Part shown: positions 1 through 5,235 of the stretch, piece after piece | Position numbering within the stretch: position 1 is the stretch's first letter | Layout: each line of letters starts with the position of its first letter | Assembly (NCBI GenBank): GCA_036493755.1 | Contig: DASXPG010000161.1 | Coordinates: 1-16,115, forward strand | DNA length: 16,115 bases | Direction: 5' to 3' | Source: DASXPG01 sp036493755 | GTDB taxonomy: Bacteria; Gemmatimonadota; Gemmatimonadetes; Gemmatimonadales; JACORV01 | The notes under the pieces: generated by a model | Told to the model about the DNA's origin: nothing | The model's input: only the letters and a program-made list of their open reading frames with translations | The model's database searches: none | Translations under genes and position numbers: made by a program

Positions 1-4
1 ACAA

Positions 5-19
5 CCCCGGGCGCTTTTC
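5..19 (+). terminator. 3' half of an intrinsic terminator cut by the window edge (possible)
   Basis: The GC-rich CCCCGGGCGC followed by four T residues matches the right arm and T-run of the complete terminator after the SWIB gene (447-461). The left arm would lie before base 1, so the hairpin cannot be confirmed. If real, it ends a plus-strand gene just upstream of the window. Confidence 0.4.
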
Positions 20-124
20 CGTCCTCTGGTGCGGGGACCCCATTGCGCAACTGCCGCGATGGCCCAACTGTTATGTCAGTTCCGAAGGATACCGCCAACG
101 CCGATTCACCCCAATGGAGACCCA

Positions 125-403
125 ATGGCCGCGAAGAAGAAGACTGCGAAGCGTAAGCCGAGTGCCGCGTTCATGAAGCCGATGCAGCCCGACGCCGCCC
201 TGGCCGAAGTGATCGGTTCTAAGCCCATGCCGCGGACTGAAGTCACCAAGAAGCTCTGGGTCTACATCAAGAAGAATGGCCTCCAGGACAAGAAGAATCG
301 GCGCAACATCAACGCCGACGCGGCCCTGAAGCCCGTCTTCGGCGGCAAGAGCCAGGTCTCCATGTTCGAGATGACCAAGCTCGTTTCGAAGCACATGAAG
401 TAG
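125..403 (+). CDS. Stand-alone SWIB/MDM2-domain protein
   Basis: This 92-residue protein has a short lysine-rich N-terminus (MAAKKKTAKRKPS) followed by a single SWIB/MDM2-type domain at about residues 15-92. The domain shows the typical LWVYIKKNGLQDKKNRRNI segment and ends in a phenylalanine/methionine-rich helix (SMFEMTKLVSKHMK). In eukaryotes SWIB domains mediate protein contacts in chromatin remodelling. In bacteria they occur alone or fused to topoisomerase I, and the function of the stand-alone form is unsettled; DNA-associated or nucleoid roles have been suggested. The ATG at 125 was chosen because GGAGA (116-120) sits just upstream and the domain starts soon after. The 32 extra residues from an earlier ATG at 29 look non-coding. 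A strong terminator follows, so it is probably monocistronic or the last gene of its unit. Confidence 0.9.
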   Translation: MAAKKKTAKRKPSAAFMKPMQPDAALAEVIGSKPMPRTEVTKKLWVYIKKNGLQDKKNRRNINADAALKPVFGGKSQVSMFEMTKLVSKHMK

Positions 404-429
404 GGCAGGGCGACTGAAGTGAAAGAACC

Positions 430-461
430 AGCGCCCGGGGCAACTGCTCCGGGCGCTTTTT
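430..461 (+). terminator. Intrinsic terminator after the SWIB gene
   Basis: The left arm AGCGCCCGG (430-438) pairs perfectly with CCGGGCGCT (449-457). Two more base pairs (one G-U) are possible inside, leaving a loop of about six bases, and a run of T residues (457-461) follows. This is a textbook Rho-independent terminator for the SWIB transcript. It ends only two bases before the dut ribosome binding site (463-468), so any dut transcript starting between 404 and 430 must pass through it. Confidence 0.9.
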
Positions 462-462
462 C

Positions 463-468
463 GGAGGA
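463..468 (+). promoter_or_regulatory. Ribosome binding site that fixes the GTG start of dut
   Basis: GGAGGA lies five bases upstream of the GTG at 474, with no ATG near. This near-perfect Shine-Dalgarno supports GTG as the dut start. Confidence 0.8.
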
Positions 469-473
469 TCAGG

Positions 474-920
<447 letters not shown>

Positions 921-979
921 CGAGGGAATGGCCGCAGCGATCCGCCATCGTGCCGGGACACTCTCACCGCGGAAACTCC

Positions 980-1393
980 ATGACCACGCACGCCAAAGCC
1001 ATCTTCGAAATCAAGTCATGGGATGAGAAGCCCTGGCTTCAGCTGGACGGCAAGTCGAAGCTCACCCTCGCTGCCGTCACCAAGGTCTATCGCGGCGACA
1101 TCACCGGAGAGGCGACCTCCGAATCGCTGATGTACTACCTGCCTGACGGCTCGGCGGTCTTCAACGGCTTCGAGCGGATCGCCGGCACGATCGGCGGGCG
1201 CGAAGGCAGCTTTGTGCTCCAGGCCAGCGGCGTCTATCGGGATGGTACGGCGACCTGCGAGTGCACCGTGGTGCCGGGCTCGGGAACGGGCCAGCTGACC
1301 GGGCTGCATGGCGAGGCGCACTACGCCGCCACCCACACCGACTACCCCAACGTCCCGCTCACCATGGACTATCGCTTCGACGGCGGCGCCTGA
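980..1393 (+). CDS. DUF3224 domain-containing protein
   Basis: The 137-residue product matches the DUF3224 family by overall pattern. It has an N-terminal strand ending in SWDEKPW, a central GTIGGREGSFVLQASGVY block (about 69-86) and a C-terminal VVPGSGTGQLTGLHGEA block (about 97-113). The family is predicted to form a small beta-barrel like allene oxide cyclase, and its biological role is unknown. No signal peptide is seen, so it should be cytosolic. The ATG at 980 follows a weak GGAA at 971-974 and gives the family's usual length. An in-frame extension further upstream would run through dut and is not credible. Its last 25 bases overlap the 3' end of the convergent DinB gene. Confidence 0.85.
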   Translation: MTTHAKAIFEIKSWDEKPWLQLDGKSKLTLAAVTKVYRGDITGEATSESLMYYLPDGSAVFNGFERIAGTIGGREGSFVLQASGVYRDGTATCECTVVPGSGTGQLTGLHGEAHYAATHTDYPNVPLTMDYRFDGGA

Positions 1394-1947
1394 GCCGGGA
1401 AAGCCGCGGCGGCTCGCTCGGCCTGAAGGAGATGCCGGCGCTCGTGGCTTGAGAGGATCACCAGGCCCGACCCCACCGTAAAGCGGATGATCGAAAGAAA
1501 GGGATTCCTGAACCGGATCCGGTTGACGTCGTAATTCGCCGCCTGCCGGATCGTCGCCCGTAGCCGCTGATTCGCATCCCGAAACCGCTGAATGATTCCC
1601 GCATCGACCCGGCTCCCGGGGACGATTTTCCCCGGCGCACTGAAGCGCTTCGTGCTGGTCGCCGGATCGATCATGGTCCGGATGAACCACCGGCTCGGCC
1701 CACCGGGCGTGATCTCCTCTACTCTGCCGTTCGGCTGATTCCTGAGAGCCTCTTCGATCCGCGGGAGGTAGTGCTGGGTGGTGCCGCACAGGTGCTCCAG
1801 GCACTGCCCGGCGCTCCACGCATCCGGCCGCGGATTCCAGTTGAGCTGCTCGAGTGTCAGGGATCCCGCGATCCTTTGCGCCTGCGCGTCGTTCGCGTCC
1901 ACCTCGCGGAGCAGCCTGACCGACCAGCTGGGAAGGTTGTCGTCCAT
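1369..1947 (-). CDS. DinB-fold (DinB/YfiT-like) protein
   Basis: The protein has 192 residues and the helical-bundle signature of the DinB superfamily. An N-terminal helix is followed by WNPRPDAWSAGQCLEHL (about 37-53) and a late HERRHLLQAER motif (168-178). His52, His168 and His172 form the expected three-histidine metal site. DinB-fold proteins include DNA-damage-induced proteins and thiol-S-transferases such as the bacillithiol and mycothiol enzymes; the substrate here cannot be told. The start at 1947 is the only ATG that keeps the full first helix, although no strong ribosome binding site precedes it. The frame stays open upstream into the neighbouring gene, but that part is shadow sequence. 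The 3' end overlaps the convergent DUF3224 gene by 25 bases. The promoter must lie in the 90-base divergent gap before 2038. Confidence 0.85.
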   Translation of the reverse strand: MDDNLPSWSVRLLREVDANDAQAQRIAGSLTLEQLNWNPRPDAWSAGQCLEHLCGTTQHYLPRIEEALRNQPNGRVEEITPGGPSRWFIRTMIDPATSTKRFSAPGKIVPGSRVDAGIIQRFRDANQRLRATIRQAANYDVNRIRFRNPFLSIIRFTVGSGLVILSSHERRHLLQAERAAAAFPAQAPPSKR

Positions 1948-2037
1948 AAGAGTAATTAGCGCGGCACCCGTTCCAGCGCGAGGGGTACCAGCATCGTAAA
2001 CCCATACCCTGAAGGACAGATCAGCCGGAGGCAGATC

Positions 2038-2670
2038 ATGACCAGTAGAGCAACTGCAACCGAGCCGCTCCGCCAGACGAGGGCGGCAGCAAAGTCGAGG
2101 GTCGGCATCATCGGCCAGGGCCATGTCGGCACCGCGCTCTCTCACGGGCTCAGCCGCGCCGGTTATGCAGTGCGCACCACCGGCCGGAAACCGGCCGAGG
2201 TGCGCGACGTCGCTTCGTGGGGAGATATCGTGATTCTCGCGGTGCCGTTCAGCGAGCTCGACGCGACGGTGCGCGAGATGGGCGACGCCATCGACGGCAA
2301 GACAGTGGTGGACGTGACCAATACCCTCAACCAGAAGCACGAGCTGGCCCTCAACCTCTCCACCAGCGGCGCCGAAGAGCTTCGGCACAAGCTGCCGCGG
2401 GCCAAGGTGGTCAAGGCCTTCAATACCGTATTCGCCGAGAACATGGAGACCGGCTCGGTCGACGGCTCATCGCTGTCGCTGCTGGCTGCCGGCAACGATG
2501 GGCCAGCCAAGCACTCGGTGCTGGAGCTCGGACGCGACCTCGGCTTCGATCCGGTGGACGCCGGGACGCTGCATAACGCCCGCTGGCTTGAAACGCTCGG
2601 CTATCTCAACATCCAGCTGGGCTACGGCCAGAAGATGGGCACCCACATCGGGTTCAAGCTGGTGCACTGA
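2038..2670 (+). CDS. F420/NADP oxidoreductase-like Rossmann protein
   Basis: This 210-residue protein belongs to the NADPH-dependent F420-reductase-like family (COG2085 type). After a 20-residue N-terminal extension it has a Rossmann motif VGIIGQGHVGTAL with Gly26, Gly28 and Gly31. TTGRKP (47-52) follows, where the Arg-Lys pair suits the 2'-phosphate of NADPH. Later come VILAVPFSEL and KVVKAFNTVFAENM, both typical of the family. Members reduce F420, flavin or ferric substrates with NADPH, and many are annotated only as predicted dinucleotide-binding enzymes. Nothing in the window shows F420 use, so I keep the substrate open. GGAGG (2027-2031) lies six bases before the ATG. The VOC gene follows after 27 bases in the same direction, which suggests co-transcription. 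Confidence 0.9.
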   Translation: MTSRATATEPLRQTRAAAKSRVGIIGQGHVGTALSHGLSRAGYAVRTTGRKPAEVRDVASWGDIVILAVPFSELDATVREMGDAIDGKTVVDVTNTLNQKHELALNLSTSGAEELRHKLPRAKVVKAFNTVFAENMETGSVDGSSLSLLAAGNDGPAKHSVLELGRDLGFDPVDAGTLHNARWLETLGYLNIQLGYGQKMGTHIGFKLVH

Positions 2671-2697
2671 CCAGGGCACTGAAAAAGAGAGGCAACG

Positions 2698-3084
2698 ATG
2701 ATCGGTCACAGCGAAGTCATGGCTACGGTCCCGGTCAAGAACCTGGGAGCCGCCCGCCGGTTTTACGAACAGACGTTAGGCCTGCGGCTGGCCGATACGG
2801 AAGGCGACGAGGCCGTGATTTACCACAGCGATGGCTCCAAGCTCCTGGTATACCAGTCCGCCTACGCCGGGACCAACCAGGCAACCGCGGTCACCTGGGC
2901 CGTCGACGATGTGCCGGCCGAGGTCAAGGCGCTGCGCGCCAAGGGCGTGAAGTTCGAACACTACGACATGCCGGGCGCGACGGTGAAAGACGACGTTTAT
3001 GATTTTGGGTCGATCAAGAACGCCTGGTGCAAGGACCCGGACGGCAACATCCTGGCGATTGTCAGCCGCCGGAACCAGCCGTAG
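2698..3084 (+). CDS. VOC-family (glyoxalase/bleomycin-resistance fold) protein
   Basis: The 128-residue product has the two beta-alpha-beta-beta-beta halves of the vicinal oxygen chelate fold. The first half contains VPVKNLGAARRFYEQTLGLRL (about 11-31). The second ends in the hallmark CKDPDGNILAIV (about 111-122). The usual metal-binding glutamate at the end of the GN-hydrophobic motif is replaced by alanine (ILAIV), and no histidine sits in the first strand (VMATVPV). It may therefore be a non-metal VOC protein or a binding protein rather than a canonical glyoxalase. GAGAGG (2687-2692) precedes the ATG by five bases. It probably forms an operon with the upstream F420/NADP-reductase-like gene; both could act on small reactive metabolites, but that is inference. 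Confidence 0.9.
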   Translation: MIGHSEVMATVPVKNLGAARRFYEQTLGLRLADTEGDEAVIYHSDGSKLLVYQSAYAGTNQATAVTWAVDDVPAEVKALRAKGVKFEHYDMPGATVKDDVYDFGSIKNAWCKDPDGNILAIVSRRNQP

Positions 3085-3098
3085 TGCGACGCTGGGCC

Positions 3099-3142
3099 GG
3101 GCCGGCGCATCTTCCTTCTGACCCTAACCAGAAGGCCGGCCC
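3099..3142 (+). promoter_or_regulatory. Predicted hairpin enclosing the ribosome binding site of the 3146 gene
   Basis: An outer stem GGGCCGG (3099-3105) pairs with CCGGCCC (3136-3142). An inner stem CCTTCTG (3114-3120) pairs with CAGAAGG (3129-3135) around the loop ACCCTAAC. Eight unpaired bases bulge on the left arm between the stems. The only Shine-Dalgarno-like sequence for the next gene, GAAGG (3131-3135), lies inside the inner stem, and the hairpin ends three bases before the ATG. No T-run follows, so it is not an intrinsic terminator. Translational masking is inferred. Confidence 0.55.
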
Positions 3143-3145
3143 ATC

Positions 3146-3541
3146 ATGGCTCGTTATGCCCACTTTGGATCATCGCTGGTGGTCGCCCTCCTCGGAGGAG
3201 CGCATCAGGCCCTGGCCCAGCAGACGCCGGCGCCGGCGCCGCACCGCACCGTGGTATGCGCCGCCGGCGTGCGCACGTACGATCGTCTGGCCGATGTGCC
3301 GGCGCCCTTCGACACACTGCGCATGCCTCCCGGTCCACCGATGCGTGTCAACAACGATGACGAGGCACGCGAAGCCGACCGCCTGATTCGCGAGCGCGCC
3401 GGCAGCATCGGGGCGACGGGTATCGTGATTGCGGATGTGACCGATGACGATGGCACGGGCGGGATGCGGGTGCACCGCAGCATAACTCCCGTCTTTGTCG
3501 CAGCAGATACGGTGCGGGCCCAAGCCGCCTGCCACCACTGA
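3146..3541 (+). CDS. Small exported protein of unknown function
   Basis: The 131-residue product starts with a likely Sec signal peptide: one basic residue, a hydrophobic stretch SLVVALLGG, and a probable cleavage at QALA-QQ near residue 24-25. A proline-rich linker follows. The mature part has only two cysteines, C38 and C129, which could form a disulfide between the two ends. A central segment EADRLIRERAGSIGATGIVIADV resembles the helix-strand unit in YbjQ- or RcsF-like envelope proteins, where a helix precedes a 'GA..VV' strand. That similarity is weak and by eye only. The ATG at 3146 lies ten bases after GAAGG, which sits in a predicted hairpin. The gene faces a DinB-fold gene on the minus strand, 12 bases away. 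Confidence 0.75.
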   Translation: MARYAHFGSSLVVALLGGAHQALAQQTPAPAPHRTVVCAAGVRTYDRLADVPAPFDTLRMPPGPPMRVNNDDEAREADRLIRERAGSIGATGIVIADVTDDDGTGGMRVHRSITPVFVAADTVRAQAACHH

Positions 3542-3553
3542 CGCGCGGAGGCG

Positions 3554-4054
3554 CTACTCGCGCGCCCGTTTCGGCCACATCCACATCCCGGACATCGTCT
3601 CGGTATCGATCGGGTGACCGAGGAGCCGGGTCATCAGGGTGATCTGACCGCGATGATGCCCGTCGTGCACCATGTAGTAGCTGAGAAAGTGCGCGGCGTC
3701 GTGCGGAAAACCGGTGAGCCGGCCGTCGCCCTGGAGCTTCGCTCCGACGACCTCGAGCACCACTCTCCGCTTGCGCTTGAGCAGCTTGATCGCCTCGGCA
3801 CGGGTGACCCGGTGGCGATCCATCTCAGGCGGCACGTCTGCCGAGGGCGAGGTGCGGGCCACGTAAACCAGCCCGCAGTTATGCATGTGGCTGACGATCT
3901 GCGCGATGGTCTTGCCGCGCTTCCCGGGGACTGGTGCGCGCCACACTTCGGGATCCAGGCGCTCCAGCAGGTACTCGGTGACCCGGGCGCTGGCGGCGTA
4001 GCTCTTGAGTAACGATTCGACTGGATCAAACGGGCGACGACGCTGGGTGGCCAT
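3554..4054 (-). CDS. Second DinB-fold protein
   Basis: This 166-residue protein carries the DinB-superfamily layout. An early helix holds HMHNC, where His56 or His58 is the first metal ligand, and a late HDGHHRGQITLMTRLLGHP motif (130-148) supplies His130 and His134. The HxxxHRGQ pattern is one of the most typical of the family. It shares little sequence with the DinB protein at 1369-1947 apart from these motifs, so it is not a recent duplicate. The substrate is unknown; relatives include metal-dependent thiol transferases and hydrolases. The ATG at 4054 preserves the first helix but has only a weak ribosome binding site. The GTAAAC-centred palindromes begin about 30 bases upstream of this start, so the mobile element may have displaced or altered its promoter. 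Confidence 0.88.
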   Translation of the reverse strand: MATQRRRPFDPVESLLKSYAASARVTEYLLERLDPEVWRAPVPGKRGKTIAQIVSHMHNCGLVYVARTSPSADVPPEMDRHRVTRAEAIKLLKRKRRVVLEVVGAKLQGDGRLTGFPHDAAHFLSYYMVHDGHHRGQITLMTRLLGHPIDTETMSGMWMWPKRARE

Positions 4055-4083
4055 TGGGGATCCAAGCTACCGCGTAGTTCTCA

Positions 4084-4174
4084 GGTCGTAAACGTGCTTG
4101 GCAACCCGTCGTAAACGACGGCTCGGCACCCGTCGTAAACGACGGGCTCGGCAACACCAGGCCGTAAACGGCCA
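4084..4174. repeat. Four tandem GTAAAC-centred palindromic units
   Basis: Four hairpin-forming units share a TAAA loop at 4089, 4112, 4136 and 4165, with centre spacings of 23, 24 and 29 bases. The best unit is CCCGTCG-TAAA-CGACGGG (4129-4146), a seven-base-pair stem. The second is CCGTCG-TAAA-CGACGG (4106-4121). The fourth is GGCCG-TAAA-CGGCC (4160-4173), whose arm bases changed on both sides so that pairing is kept. The first (4084-4094 plus flank) has a decayed right arm. Between the hairpins lies a shared linker like GCTCGGCAACC. Compensatory change argues that the structure, not the sequence, is under selection. Confidence 0.85.
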
Positions 4175-4184
4175 GCGTCCCCGG

Positions 4185-4622
4185 TCAGACCACCACCTCG
4201 CTGGGTTCATCCATGCAGGTCACCGGAACCTGCATGCCGTAACACCACCGCTTCACCCACGGCAGGCGATGCTTATCCGACTGCCCGTCGAGATATCTGC
4301 GTACCACGTGCAGCGCCTCGCGGCTGATGGTCTTCACGTGATAGCCGTGTGCCCATTTCATCCGTTTGGCTCGTTGCAGGTTCAGAAGTCTTGAAGAGGC
4401 GCCTTTGAGTCGCTGCGCCAGAAGCGACATGGGCATTGGTTCGGGCAGGCTTGCAACAACATGAACATGGTTGGAAAGGACGGCGATTTCGAGAAGCTGG
4501 CATCGCACCCGTCGCGCGAGCACTGGGAGCATGTCGAGAAGCCGCGTCGCCTCCGCTTCATCGAGCGACGGCTCACCACCAAGCGTTTTCCAGGTCATGA
4601 ACACCAACAGATCTGTCGGCAC
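4185..4622 (-). CDS. HUH/Y1 transposase (IS200-like or REP-associated, RAYT type)
   Basis: This 145-residue single-strand DNA transposase has the HUH motif SNHVHVV (His52, His54) that binds the divalent metal. The likely nucleophile is Tyr110 in VVRRYLDGQ, with Gln114 four residues on. The preceding segment KWAHGYHVKTIS matches the usual region before the tyrosine helix in this family. Such enzymes cut and rejoin single strands next to hairpins. The start is GTG at 4622; the first ATG (at 4598) would cut into the first strand. The frame stays open for about 19 codons upstream without a good start codon, and those codons read like family N-terminus, so the natural start may be damaged or non-standard. 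Both active-site motifs are intact. The flanking palindromes on both sides are its probable substrate. Confidence 0.88.
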   Translation of the reverse strand: MPTDLLVFMTWKTLGGEPSLDEAEATRLLDMLPVLARRVRCQLLEIAVLSNHVHVVASLPEPMPMSLLAQRLKGASSRLLNLQRAKRMKWAHGYHVKTISREALHVVRRYLDGQSDKHRLPWVKRWCYGMQVPVTCMDEPSEVVV

Positions 4623-4680
4623 GGCCAGACGATAGGCAATCCATTGGGCATCGGGACACTCATTCCAGCGCGCGGCGGAT

Positions 4681-4755
4681 CACTTCGTTGCAGATGATCG
4701 CTTGTTACTTGGAGTTGCTGGTCGTTTACGAAGTGTGACTCACGTCGTTGCGACG
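4681..4755. repeat. Inverted repeats and degenerate palindrome on the 5' side of the transposase
   Basis: CACTTCGT (4681-4688) is repeated inverted as ACGAAGTG (4728-4735). Inside lies GTCGTTTACGA (4721-4731), which is the reverse complement of the TCGTAAACGAC core found in the left array, and it is preceded by GTTGC as in the array linker. A small perfect hairpin CGTCG-TTG-CGACG follows at 4743-4755. The inverted orientation relative to the left array suggests paired ends. The stretch 4623-4680 holds no other recognisable feature. Confidence 0.7.
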
Positions 4756-4761
4756 CGTTAG

Positions 4762-5235
4762 CTACTTTCCTGGTCCTTTGACCCAGGATTCCGTCGGCAC
4801 ATCGGGCGGAAGTGGTTGCGCCCGGATCCAGGTAATGACGCTCCAGATCATGTTGGCGTTCATCAGCCCGCCATAGGCCGGCATCCCGCGCGGCCGTCCG
4901 AAGTAGATGGACTGGAAGACCTCGCCGTCGCTGCCACCATGACGCCAGCGCCCATCCACCAGGCTCGGGCCCACCCAGCCGGTTCCTCCGTCGCCGTGAC
5001 AGCCATCGCAATTCATCGCCACGAAGATCTTGCCGCCGCCGCTGATCGTGGCTGAGTCCTGGTGCAGGGGATTGGTCATGTGGCCCGCCGCCGGCGCCAT
5101 GCCGCCGGCCAGCACGTGCGCTTCGTGCGCGACGTTAGGCGGCACGTCGGCCGATTGCGTCGCGTCGCCGGAGCGGCCACGACAGGCGGCGGCGAGCGGG
5201 AGTGCCAGCAAGGCCCCTACAGTGCGAAGATCCAG
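4762..5235 (-). CDS. c-type cytochrome, lipoprotein-like, partner of the PQQ dehydrogenase
   Basis: A 157-residue monoheme cytochrome c. The heme site is MNCDGCHGDGG (Cys76, Cys79, His80) and the likely axial methionine is Met118 in GMPAYGG. It should accept electrons from the adjacent quinoprotein and pass them to the respiratory chain. No ATG, GTG or TTG gives a sensible signal peptide. CTG at 5235, five bases after an AGGGAGGG sequence (about 5248-5241), gives MDLRTVGALLALPLAAAC, a short lipoprotein signal with the lipidated cysteine at residue 18. A TTG at 5211 would leave no charged N-terminus. The gene overlaps the dehydrogenase stop by 19 bases, so translation is probably coupled. The longer open frame to 5595 is shadow. 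The transposase palindromes begin seven bases after the stop. Confidence 0.85.
   Translation of the reverse strand: MDLRTVGALLALPLAAACRGRSGDATQSADVPPNVAHEAHVLAGGMAPAAGHMTNPLHQDSATISGGGKIFVAMNCDGCHGDGGTGWVGPSLVDGRWRHGGSDGEVFQSIYFGRPRGMPAYGGLMNANMIWSVITWIRAQPLPPDVPTESWVKGPGK

Larger units (their letters stand above)
4084..4755 (-). mobile_element. IS200/REP-associated transposase element with palindromic ends
   Basis: The element comprises one HUH/Y1 transposase gene (4185-4622, minus strand), four tandem palindromic units on its 3' side (4084-4174), and a structured region on its 5' side (4681-4755). That region holds a degenerate unit in inverted orientation. Single-strand transposases of this group recognise hairpins at element ends or REP palindromes, which fits the layout. 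The outer limits are approximate, because such elements make no target duplication and no empty site is available. It sits between the DinB gene (start 4054) and the cytochrome stop (4762) without breaking either. Confidence 0.7.

Noticed and set aside
29..124. N-terminal extension of the SWIB protein from an ATG at 29
   Set aside because: It has no ribosome site, the extra residues do not belong to the SWIB domain, and GGAGA fits the ATG at 125.
4105..4174. Possible short CRISPR array
   Set aside because: The repeated units are palindromes almost back to back with a shared linker. There are no unique spacers of 30 or so bases and no cas genes.
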